Of a stretch of 64,000 nucleotides of DNA, positions 56,101 through 64,000 are shown piece by piece; positions within the stretch are counted from its first letter, which is position 1; every line of letters begins with the position of its first letter. Source of the stretch: Glandiceps talaboti (lineage: Eukaryota; Hemichordata; Enteropneusta; Spengelidae); the NCBI RefSeq assembly GCF_964340395.1, contig NC_135558.1:4947501-5011500 (forward strand). Reading direction: 5' to 3'. A program made the translations under genes and the position numbers. The notes under the pieces were generated by a model, which did not search any database, was not told where the DNA came from, and saw only the letters and a program-made list of their open reading frames with translations.

Positions 56101-56838
56101 ATTGTTATGACAAATGAATATCTGTATCAATATGCCAGTGAATGAAATCTTTCCACCCCTAAAAGTAAAACATTGTTCAAATGTAACATTCCATTTTCAA
56201 TGGAAGGAGATACCAATTGGATATGTACAGGGGTGGAAAGCAAGAAATATTGTGTGCTGGTACCTATGTAAACTTGTATTATAAGAGGAATACTGATGCC
56301 AGTCAGGAGTGTATTATTTACGTTCATGTTGTTTTTAAACATGCAGGCAGCCATTGATTATCAAAATGCACTTGCTGCCAAGGAAATGGAACAAATAACA
56401 GTAGCAGGTAAAGATCAATGGAAACAGCAGCAGCAGCAGCAACAGCAACATATAGTACCGGCAAAACAAGAAGTAAATGATCGCCACTATGCTGAACAGC
56501 TTGTGTATAAGGAAGCTCAGGCTATGGGCATTCCTGTTACCCCCTCTGGTTACACTGCTTACCCCCCACATCCATCAGTGGTTCAACCTGGTCCCATGAT
56601 GCGTAATCCATACCCAGGCAATGTGAGACCAGTGATTCCTGCTGCTCCTTCTCCAGGAGCATACTATTATCCCCCAAGGGTTGGAGGCTATGCACCCCCT
56701 GTAGTGCCACCAAAGGAGTATGTGAGGCCCTCAGCCTTGCCTTCTAATGTTGTGGAAGATCATCGTAGTAGTGTTTATCCTGCAGGGAGCATACTAAGTG
56801 AAACAGTTACCGATGGCAATGCTGGCCCACCACCGTAA
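34660..56838 (+). CDS. Roquin (RC3H1/RC3H2 orthologue), whole gene, main isoform
   Basis: Sixteen coding exons, all GT-AG and in phase, sum to 4041 nt (1346 aa; human paralogues about 1130-1190 aa). Roquin is a cytoplasmic RING-type E3 ligase and RNA-binding protein. It recognises constitutive decay stem-loops in mRNA 3' UTRs and recruits the CCR4-NOT deadenylase. Domains: RING at residues 14-53 (C14, C17, C33, H35, C38, C41, C50, D53), the ROQ/HEPN region at about 90-400, and a CCCH finger at 414-433 (C-x8-C-x5-C-x3-H). A Pro/Tyr/Ser-rich disordered tail follows, with coiled-coil-like segments near [10 protein letters not shown] and a Gln8 tract near the C-terminus. ROQ residues known to contact RNA in mouse (K220, K239, R260) correspond to K216, K235 and R256. 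The sanroque-site Met is kept (M195). Invertebrates usually have one Roquin gene, so it is likely pro-orthologous to both vertebrate paralogues. Confidence 0.95.
36518..36897. mobile_element. MITE-like dispersed element, copy B
   Basis: Homologous to 28782-29068 in the same orientation. The ends carry an imperfect inverted repeat, AATTCTGTGGTTCCGATTACA / TGTAACCAGAACCAAACAACTT. It lies in Roquin intron 1 and has no coding sequence. Confidence 0.65.
37109..37342 (+). CDS. Roquin exon 2: ROQ/HEPN region
   Basis: The acceptor is TGTTGACAG and the donor CAG|GTGAGT, phase 1 in and out. It encodes [30 protein letters not shown] and GCQFLGP, nearly identical to vertebrate Roquins. Confidence 0.96.
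37570..37815. mobile_element. Foldback MITE, about 246 bp
   Basis: Arms of about 90 bp are reverse complements with few mismatches, starting ATGTTCTTTGAATACACAAC and ending GTGTATCAAAGAACAT. Inner parts resemble 31215-31345, which may be a decayed relative. It sits in Roquin intron 2. Confidence 0.75.
37900..39500. other. Roquin intron 2, remainder
   Basis: No exon, repeat family or RNA gene was recognised in this part of the intron. Confidence 0.4.
39521..39762 (+). mobile_element. MITE family M1, copy 1 (forward)
   Basis: Begins AATAGGGAACTTGCAAACCC and ends CAGTCTGGATTGCAA. The reverse complement of nearly the whole element is found at 43643-43894. The TIR is AATAGRGAACTTGCAA; the right TIR of this copy is cut short. 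It is in Roquin intron 2. Confidence 0.75.
40078..40165 (+). mobile_element. Short MITE family M2, partial copy 1
   Basis: The stretch GTGACGGGGTGCCCTCACAC plus downstream GAGAGGAGGTC resembles the reverse complement of 44338-44432 and the complete copy at 58422-58511. Confidence 0.45.
40282..40505 (+). CDS. Roquin exon 3: ROQ RNA-binding core
   Basis: The acceptor is TTTCTTTCTAG and the donor GAG|GTACGT. It encodes [32 protein letters not shown] and [11 protein letters not shown]. The conserved RNA-contact Lys and Arg residues (SRK, ASK, TKR) all lie in this exon. Confidence 0.96.
40628..40945 (+). repeat. Dispersed element family M3, copy 1
   Basis: Begins ATTCAGCCAAGGAAAATA and contains GGGGGCTTTGTCACTACGAG, GGCTGAATGAAGAAAA, ACCAGTGACA and TTTTTTGTTCAACTTGGCT. 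Same-orientation relatives are at 42062-42440 and 62690-62985. No coding sequence is present. Confidence 0.7.
41777..41929 (+). CDS. Roquin exon 4: ROQ domain
   Basis: The acceptor is TTGATTATAG and the donor AAG|GTAAGG, phase 0. It encodes [31 protein letters not shown] and [11 protein letters not shown]. Confidence 0.96.
42062..42440 (+). repeat. Dispersed element family M3, copy 2
   Basis: Shares TTCAGCCAAGGAAAATATGA, CTTGTCACTACGAGT, AAATGAAGAACAATATT, GGACCAGTGACA and TTTTTTGTTCAAACA with copies 1 and 3. It sits in Roquin intron 4. Confidence 0.7.
42524..42656 (+). CDS. Roquin exon 5: C-terminal HEPN part
   Basis: The acceptor is GCATTGTTTAG and the donor TCAG|GTAAAA, leaving in phase 1. 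It encodes [22 protein letters not shown] and LADIESSS. A partial echo of its 3' end with a similar donor lies at about 42765-42820. Confidence 0.95.
43387..43505 (+). CDS. Roquin exon 6
   Basis: The acceptor is TTGTTACAG and the donor CAG|GTATAA. It encodes [14 protein letters not shown] and [10 protein letters not shown] before the zinc finger. Confidence 0.93.
43643..43894 (-). mobile_element. MITE family M1, copy 2 (reverse)
   Basis: Reverse complement of 39521-39762. Both TIRs are intact here (AATAGGGAACTTGCAA and TTGCAAGTTCTCTATT). It lies in Roquin intron 6. Confidence 0.8.
44240..44270 (+). repeat. Decoy copy of the Roquin exon 7 acceptor
   Basis: TTTGTGCCAG followed by CCCCAGAACAATAAGTAA copies the true acceptor and first codons at 44495-44520, but a TAA appears after Asn-Asn-Lys. 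Preceding GACTGTTCT text is also shared. Confidence 0.75.
44338..44432 (-). mobile_element. Short MITE family M2, copy 2
   Basis: Its reverse complement reads GGGCGCCCTCACACATCAGT through ATCTTACAGTCT, matching 40078-40165 and the reverse of 58422-58511. It lies in Roquin intron 6. Confidence 0.55.
44505..44614 (+). CDS. Roquin exon 7: CCCH zinc finger
   Basis: The acceptor is GATTTTTACCAG and the donor GAA|GTAAGT, leaving in phase 2. It encodes [16 protein letters not shown] then [10 protein letters not shown]. All four ligands fit C-x8-C-x5-C-x3-H. Confidence 0.96.
45139..45369 (+). CDS. Roquin exon 8
   Basis: The acceptor is GATTTTCAG and the donor GT|GTAAGT, phase 2 in and out. It encodes a basic [12 protein letters not shown] start, then acidic Ser/Asp-rich sequence ([19 protein letters not shown]), predicted disordered. 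Confidence 0.92.
45381..45445 (+). repeat. AAAGCGC-type dispersed repeat motif
   Basis: TTATTTATTTTCTAAAGCGC and AAAAGCGCTGCACATAA form an imperfect inverted pair right after the exon 8 donor. This arrangement resembles widespread short repeats of invertebrate and fish genomes; the comparison is from memory. Confidence 0.35.
46363..46493 (+). CDS. Roquin exon 9
   Basis: The acceptor is TTTAAAACAG and the donor GAAG|GTAAGA, phase 2 in and phase 1 out. It encodes [10 protein letters not shown] through REMYGE, a Pro/Thr/Asn-rich linker. Confidence 0.88.
46795..47345 (+). repeat. 68-bp minisatellite, 8 copies, in Roquin intron 9
   Basis: CAGGTACTGAGAATAAGTC recurs at 46852, 46923, 46991, 47059, 47127, 47195, 47263 and 47331 (spacing 71 once, then 68). 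Each unit also has TTGTTCTATTTTGACCCTCT and CATGAGGTAAAATG. Each unit carries a TTGCAG|GTACTGAG junction that looks like an acceptor abutting a donor. Confidence 0.95.
47685..48142 (+). CDS. Roquin exon 10: Tyr/Pro-rich region
   Basis: The acceptor is TATGTGACAG and the donor CAG|GTAAAT. It encodes a Pro/Tyr/Ser-rich segment that contains two copies of SQPYLPHES and two PDEAY/PDEGY repeats, matching the Tyr/Pro-rich region of vertebrate Roquins in character. Confidence 0.93.
48143..48770. other. Roquin intron 10
   Basis: No exon or repeat was recognised. Tracts of A and short palindromes only. Confidence 0.4.
48771..49720 (+). CDS. Roquin exon 11: large tail exon
   Basis: The acceptor is TTTTCTCTGCAG and the donor GAGAG|GTACAT, leaving in phase 2. 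It encodes 316 residues, starting [14 protein letters not shown]. It includes a helical [14 protein letters not shown] stretch and [20 protein letters not shown], which matches the vertebrate DDLIPFGDRPTVSRFGAIS segment. Confidence 0.95.
50183..50297 (+). CDS. Roquin exon 12: coiled-coil-like segment
   Basis: The acceptor is CTGATATCAG and the donor AGA|GTAAGG. It encodes [20 protein letters not shown] and QQQVR, matching the vertebrate SAEREQLRLELQQLNHQI. Confidence 0.93.
50298..51150. other. Roquin intron 12
   Basis: No exon or recognised repeat. Confidence 0.4.
51151..51306 (+). CDS. Roquin exon 13: helical segment with MIU-like motif
   Basis: The acceptor is GATATCCACAG and the donor CAT|GTAAGT, phase 0. 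It encodes [11 protein letters not shown] and [15 protein letters not shown]. The latter aligns with the vertebrate SEQLSLELHQVEREI and resembles a MIU ubiquitin-binding helix (L-A-x-x-L-Q-x-x-E). Confidence 0.93.
51307..52767. other. Roquin intron 13
   Basis: No exon or clear repeat was recognised in about 1.45 kb. Confidence 0.4.
52768..52818 (+). CDS. Roquin exon 14 (51 bp)
   Basis: The acceptor is TGTTGCTATAG and the donor CAG|GTGAGA, phase 0. It encodes [17 protein letters not shown]. This exon is too short for similarity alone; splice sites and phase support it. Confidence 0.75.
52950..53178. repeat. (GA)n and (GGGA)n purine microsatellite
   Basis: A GGGA-rich half passes into about 45 perfect AG units. 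It lies in Roquin intron 14, just after exon 14. Long polypurine tracts of this kind can adopt triplex structure. Confidence 0.95.
53654..53791 (+). CDS. Roquin exon 15: second MIU-like motif
   Basis: The acceptor is GTGTTTTACAG and the donor ATG|GTTAGT, phase 0. It encodes [16 protein letters not shown], a close match to the MIU pattern, then a Pro-rich stretch. Confidence 0.85.
54301..54619. mobile_element. Long foldback element in Roquin intron 15
   Basis: The arms 54301-54460 and 54491-54619 are reverse complements with moderate divergence, for example CTCAGCTTGCAAATG with CATTTGCAAGCTGAG, and GATCAGTGAGAGTGATCACA with its complement. The loop is about 30 bp. Confidence 0.75.
54963..55585. 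mobile_element. DNA-transposon-like element with 22-bp TIRs
   Basis: The left end is TTAAGGGACGATCACACAAT and the right end, reversed, is TTTAGGGACAATCGCACAAT. The body of about 620 bp contains no transposase frame. A related end may lie at 36411-36480 (AAGCTCAATAAACAAACTT). It is in Roquin intron 15. Confidence 0.7.
55743..55799 (+). CDS. Candidate alternative last exon of Roquin
   Basis: The acceptor is TTTTTAAAACAG with a T-rich tract upstream. In the phase left by exon 15 it encodes [18 protein letters not shown] and a TAG. AATAAA lies at 55990-55995. Use of it would give a 1201-aa Roquin, closer to vertebrate length. Inferred, without transcript support. Confidence 0.5.
   Translation, partial: PMSDIWSSDIPAGFGWKW
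55990..55995 (+). promoter_or_regulatory. Poly(A) signal after the candidate short last exon
   Basis: Canonical AATAAA 191 bp after the TAG at 55797-55799 and upstream of the main last exon. Confidence 0.45.
56347..56838 (+). CDS. Roquin exon 16 (main terminal exon)
   Basis: The acceptor is TTTTTAAACATGCAG, phase 0. It encodes [16 protein letters not shown], an eight-Gln tract, [18 protein letters not shown] and a Pro/Tyr-rich end, GNAGPPP, then TAA. The stop overlaps a donor (CC|GTAAAT). Confidence 0.88.
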   Translation, partial: AAIDYQNALAAKEMEQITVAGKDQWKQQQQQQQQHIVPAKQEVNDRHYAEQLVYKEAQAMGIPVTPSGYTAYPPHPSVVQPGPMMRNPYPGNVRPVIPAAPSPGAYYYPPRVGGYAPPVVPPKEYVRPSALPSNVVEDHRSSVYPAGSILSETVTDGNAGPPP

Positions 56839-56883
56839 ATCTACAGAATCTTTTATTTTGCATTTACTTAGTATATTAACCCA

Positions 56884-56889
56884 AATAAA
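56884..56889 (+). promoter_or_regulatory. Roquin poly(A) signal
   Basis: AATAAA 46 bp after the main stop, with another AATAAA at 56949-56954. Confidence 0.65.
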
Positions 56890-57460
56890 GACTCAATGAG
56901 TAGATCTCAATCTCCATACAGTCAGATTGTGAGTATTTTTACAGACACAATAAAAACTGAGAAGAGAAAAAAGAAAACTATATGATTATAATTGCTGAAA
57001 TGACACACAACAAGAATGGATTTAGAGAAATTCAGTCCTAAGTATCCTGTACATTGAAATTATAGGATAATTATCTTGAGTGTAAAATTTCATCTTCTGA
57101 AAGCGTGCACTTTTTTTAGTTTTACTGTTTACATTTGAAGTCCAAGTACTTGGGGTACCTGTAGTTTTAGTTGTATGGACATTGAACTTTAATTTTGAAC
57201 TTGTTGTTTGTACCAGGTGTCTGGTTTGTCGTACAGCTCAGTAGGTGTCATAACAAGAAGGGTGTACCACAACACAATCATAGCAAGTGCATATAAGGAT
57301 GTCAGTTGTGATATTCATAATTATAATTTTTGAAAAAATACATATGACTGCTAATTTGTGATCAGTGTGTTACTACAAAATTAGACTGTTTCTGAGGGTT
57401 TAGTTGATACCAACTCATGCATGAAGCATTTATGCATACATGTATATATGCAAGCATATA

Positions 57461-57576
57461 CATGAAAACGTTACACACATATGTACACACACACACACAC
57501 ACACACACAAACATGTACATGAAAACGTTACACACATATGTACACACACACACACGCACACACACACACACACACG
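57461..57576. repeat. (CA)n microsatellites within a two-copy repeat
   Basis: The phrase ACATGAAAACGTTACACACA plus TATGTACACACAC occurs twice, about 56 bp apart, each followed by CA units. Confidence 0.9.
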
Positions 57577-58050
57577 TTAGCATATAAATGTTTCCTCAAC
57601 ATGCATCACCCATCCAGTGAAAATTGAGGACTCCAAGTTACCAAACACTCTCAGTTTAAGTTACCAGTGGAAAGGTGTACAATGCACTTGACAGTAAAGT
57701 TACATGTAAAGACACATCATTGAAGGTAGTCCTATTGTCTAAGGTGTACAAGCAACAACGTACATCAACCTGTTGCAGCATAAAGAAATGTGTGAACACT
57801 ATGTTGGATAACTTGTTAAAGGGTACATGAATACAGTGATGTGGAACGTTTCTTTAAATAGTCACATTTACATGATGCATGATATATACTATTTGAGATG
57901 TATGGCAATATTGTCTTATCCATGTACTCATGCACAAGATACATTTTTTTTAAAAAGTACATGTTAAGTTGTATGCTAGTAAGACTTTTTAATGCAGTTT
58001 TTGCTTGCATAGATTGTGTAAGTATTAAATTTTGACTTCTTGTATTTCAG

Positions 58051-58090
58051 TCCACCTGTTAGAGGAGAATACATACATATATATACATAG
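58051..58090 (+). CDS. Candidate downstream Roquin 3' exon
   Basis: The acceptor is TCTTGTATTTCAG. If the donor at 56835 is used, this exon continues the frame as PPPPPVRGEYIHIYT and a TAG (1358 aa in total). Phase and splice sites fit; no transcript evidence is available. Confidence 0.35.
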
Positions 58091-58421
58091 TATATGAAGG
58101 TAATTTTTGAATACTGTTGGCATGTTTCTTTTGGATACATAGCTGCAGTGACCCCCAAATTGGTTCCAAATCCTCAAAAACGTAAAGATGGAAGAACTAC
58201 AGCAGTGGGCTTGGTGTTGTCTGTGGACATATAGTGCATAGAGTTCTCTTTATGTTACTACTGGCGTAAGAGCTATAGTAAAACCCAGACAAGTCAGTGG
58301 GCATAACGAAAGTAGCGCCCTCAGTGTTGACGTGCACAAACTAATACTATTACTGTGACATATAGCAGGATACATGAATGAGTAATAGTGCAGCCAGTGT
58401 AAGATTATGAGCATACTTCAC

Positions 58422-58511
58422 ACTAGTTAGTCTGTAAGGTATGCCCTCACACATTGGTCAACCCCTCTCAGGAGGCCATAGCGAAATGACGCATCTTACA
58501 GTCTAACTAGT
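58422..58511. mobile_element. Short MITE family M2, complete copy (90 bp)
   Basis: Inverted ends ACTAGTTAGTCTGTAAG / CTTACAGTCTAACTAGT flank a core with GCCCTCACACATTGGTCAA. Related copies are at 40078-40165 and 44338-44432. Confidence 0.75.
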
Positions 58512-58599
58512 AGTAAGTGTAAATCATAGCATGGCTCAGTCACTATGACTAGTAAATCAGCTAAGGAGTGTGAGGTAAACCTAGAGAACACTAGGGTCA

Positions 58600-61420
58600 T
58601 GTCACAGGCAAAGAAAGTCAAGTCACATTGAAATCAAATCAAACCAGAAGTGAGCATACCAAGCCAAACATCACTGCTGTACCAGATATATAAAGATCCC
58701 ACTCCTCTCTTAAGGTGGGCTGAACGTGCAGTGTATGTTTTTATGAACATCACTCAAATTATATTTAGGAAATATATTATTCCAGTAAGACTTTTGGATC
58801 TATTTGAGAGGTCTTTGAACAAGTATAACTTTGTATATTAACTGTACTCTAATACTGTCATGGCAACCATTAAAATCTGCTCTGTGTATTTGTACATGGT
58901 TTTCTAACAATTGTGCAGTGTGTTTTGAAGTTTGGAAACCTTGGTAATAAAAGGGACGTTGGTGAAATTTGCATAGCTTTCAACGGGGGTGGGGGGGGGG
59001 GGGTAGTCAGTTTCGCAAACCATGTACAAATACTACAATGTAATATGGGACAGCAAGGAAATACAAAACTTTAAATTTTGTATGTTTATAAAGTATTACT
59101 GAGCAAGAAGAATGTATGTGGTATTGATGGCAATGACTGACAGGAGAGAACAGTTTAAATTGCTTTTAATAAAAGGTATGGATGTATAGTTTGATCAGAC
59201 TTCTTTAAACTAAGGGAAGATCAAGTGCATTTTTTTTTCTTGATAAGAAGCTATTTCTGAAATAAACAAAATGTCAACACTGTTTGCAGTGGTTATTAGC
59301 TATCTAGTCATTTAACATTTAGAGAAAATATTATGTGGTTTCTATTGTAACCAGAAAAAAAGTAAGAAGGCTGGCTGCCCTATAATGCATTGATGGAATG
59401 TACTAAATACTGAAACAGTGCCAAGTCTGTCTTTAGGTAGCCCAGATATTTGTTGTTGGCTAATCTAGAAATTCTACATCAATGTCAAGCTAGATGAGTT
59501 TCCTGTTATACATGTCAAGCTGAGAAATGAATGAAACTGGGCATCACACATTGATTGACAAGTGCTTGTAATTGGCCACTTCATTCAAACAGACTATGTT
59601 TCCGACCTAACTCCGCCTTTCAGTCTGAATGTAACTGGTGTGGATGCAGTAACATCATTGAATTCGCCAGTTGGATTTAATACAGCTCATGCATGGAGGT
59701 AGTTTCAAGTCATCGAGCTTGGCACCGATGTAAGATTTCTAGATCAGAAATCCAACGCCAAACTTGTGGGTTCGTATTCAGATGTAAGGGATTGGCATTA
59801 TCAGATTAAATATTGTCTATGACAGAAAAGTGTGACTCTGATAGCTTGATTTATACAAGCAATAGTTATTGACTATGATGTGATGGAACTTCTTACTTTT
59901 GAATGCTTTTATAATGTAATTTTTACGCATGATGTTATTGATTCAAGTGTCTTTATCTAGCAAGATATTTTGTGGAGGAGTATGCAATCTTTTAGACTCA
60001 CTCAGTCCACTGGCTTTGCAGACTTGTCATCATTTAGCTTCAATGAAGTAACTATGAGGGTGTTCACATTGGACAAATTATGTTGATTCAAGGCAACTCT
60101 AATTGTATCCGAACTTTAATAAACAAATGTGAATTTTTTGAGAAACAGGTTATAAGTGAGGCCAGGCATAAGAGGATAGTTTAGGGCTGATGTGTGAATC
60201 CATTTGAATCGACTCTAATCCCAGTTGATGACTTCTGTGTATTTAGTTTTCAAGATAACAACAAAGGAGTGTGAGTAGGGTCAAAGTTCATTGTCACTGC
60301 TAAATGATGGGAACAAATTGAAATTAATGATCTGTTAACTTAAAGCTAATATTGGATGACTTTAGTATGAGGGCACCATGATTTATGTAGACTTGGTGGG
60401 AGGTTCAAAATACAATGTGAATGGGGCCCATAAACTAGCTTAGCAGTTTACCATGTAAGTCACCTTTGAGTCGACACTCGCTTTGTAATGTGAACATAGT
60501 ACAACTAGTAACACTGAAGCACAGCACTTTCTCTATGAGCTACACTCATTTATAGCATTTATATCAAGTGTGAAAGTATACTATTTCAATTGGTTTATTT
60601 ACAAGCCTAACATGTGGTCTTTCTACTGTGGTCTATTAGCAAATGATACGGTATAATTTTACACTTGATATGGATGTTATAAACAATTGTGGTACATACA
60701 GAAAACACTTTACTTTGGTGTTATGAATTGTATATGTCTGGCTTCTCCAAGGCTCTGTCACAGTGAGTAGTTTACCAAGTATTCTGTAATCACTGACATG
60801 GAAGAAATTAGAGGGACATTTTCTGAACCCAGCTAAATTTACTCAAAATATGTTAATCAAGTTAGCAAAGCCATGGACTGAGAGCGAGTCTAGTAATCTC
60901 TTTGTGTTGTTTTCAAAATGATATAAACCTTGATGTTTTTATTATATGTCTAAATACAGACAAGTATCATATATACATGCATTTAGTAATACAATGTATT
61001 ACTACAACAAATATTACAAATGTAATGATACAGAACACGAATCAATATTTTTTACATCAAGATTAGGATAATGAAGATTTGAAATTTAGGAAATCTAATA
61101 AAATTTACAACAAATCCTCAAATGAGGTTGGCTTTCAGAGAGTATTGCAGTTGTGAGATATGCATATGAGTTTTGTAATTTTACTATACTGACCTTTTTG
61201 ATTATTTTTGGCAATATGTAATAACCCATGCACTAATCTTGATAACCTCTCGTTTAACGTTAGAGGACACTTCTACAGCTAGATATACATTAACATACAT
61301 TCAAAGCATATTTCAAGTATCTTATGTAGTACATAGCACTGTGTAATTATCTGGTAAGAATTTTCTTATATATTCACTTGTCCAATTAAAATATATACAC
61401 AAAACAATGAAGTACTTTCA
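58600..61420. other. Intergenic stretch between Roquin and QTRT2
   Basis: No exon on either strand was recognised. A G-run interrupted once lies at 58985-59003. The 63-codon frame at 58650-58841 has no known similarity. Confidence 0.45.
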
Positions 61421-61428
61421 GGTCTTGT

Positions 61429-61434
61429 TTTATT
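61429..61434 (-). promoter_or_regulatory. QTRT2 poly(A) signal
   Basis: TTTATT on the + strand is AATAAA on the - strand, about 240 bp after the QTRT2 stop codon. Confidence 0.55.
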
Positions 61435-61672
61435 CAAATCCCCAGAAACTGTCGCCAAAACAAGCAAGTTAACATTTTACAAACACTCTCTCAGTAATTG
61501 CTCAAGTCAAATAGTTTTAGTTTTTGACCCTTTCAGCTGATAGCTTCCTTGCTGCAGTAATATTGTGCCAACAGATCACAGATATGTGTTTTGCGTTTGT
61601 CAGTCTTATTAGCTTGTCAAATTATGTAAACCAGAGTACTATTATCATATTCTATATTTGTAGATATTGTTG

Positions 61673-63965
<2,293 letters not shown>

Positions 63966-64000
63966 CTGAAAATTATCAAAGTCAATAAGGTTAATCTACA

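Overview
This window is a piece of an AT-rich, intron-rich animal nuclear genome. It holds two complete protein genes and the 3' part of a third. All three can be rebuilt exon by exon across GT-AG junctions with consistent phase, and they match proteins conserved from invertebrates to vertebrates. Long introns, dense microsatellites, many short foldback or MITE-like elements and tandem minisatellites point to a marine invertebrate. The proteins stay close to their human counterparts, which suits a slowly evolving deuterostome or spiralian; the species cannot be fixed from sequence alone.

Layout. 1-18.6 kb: no recognisable gene. It contains two old satellite-like arrays (about 115-bp and 146-bp units), microsatellites, a direct duplication of about 1.1-1.3 kb, and a pogo/Tigger-like transposon end. 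18.7-24.6 kb, + strand: PSMD5, the 26S proteasome base-assembly chaperone, 7 coding exons, 505 aa. 24.6-34.6 kb: intergenic sequence or Roquin 5' region, with a large CATA/CATG microsatellite and a 46-bp minisatellite of about 23 copies. 34.66-56.84 kb, + strand: the single Roquin (RC3H1/RC3H2) gene, 16 coding exons, 1346 aa, carrying RING, ROQ and CCCH domains and a long disordered tail. 56.9-61.4 kb: intergenic, with one candidate extra Roquin 3' exon. 61.67-63.97 kb, - strand: the last four exons of QTRT2 (queuine tRNA-ribosyltransferase accessory subunit), continuing past the right edge. Roquin and QTRT2 converge tail to tail.

The three genes do not form one pathway: proteasome assembly, mRNA decay/ubiquitination and tRNA queuosine modification. 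PSMD5 next to a Roquin gene recalls the nearby human PSMD5 and RC3H2 on 9q33, so the adjacency may be an ancient linkage.

The most interesting signals are in gene architecture. Roquin has three possible C-termini: the main exon, a short upstream last exon with its own poly(A) signal, and a donor overlapping the stop codon that can join a downstream exon. PSMD5 can read through one donor into a 47-codon tail followed by a poly(A) signal. Splice-site regions are locally duplicated at PSMD5 exon 3 and at Roquin exons 7 and 9. Inverted repeat pairs flank Roquin exons 3-6 (ROQ domain), the arrangement that favours circular RNA. The Roquin tail also carries two motifs resembling MIU ubiquitin-binding helices. 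No new multi-gene system was found.
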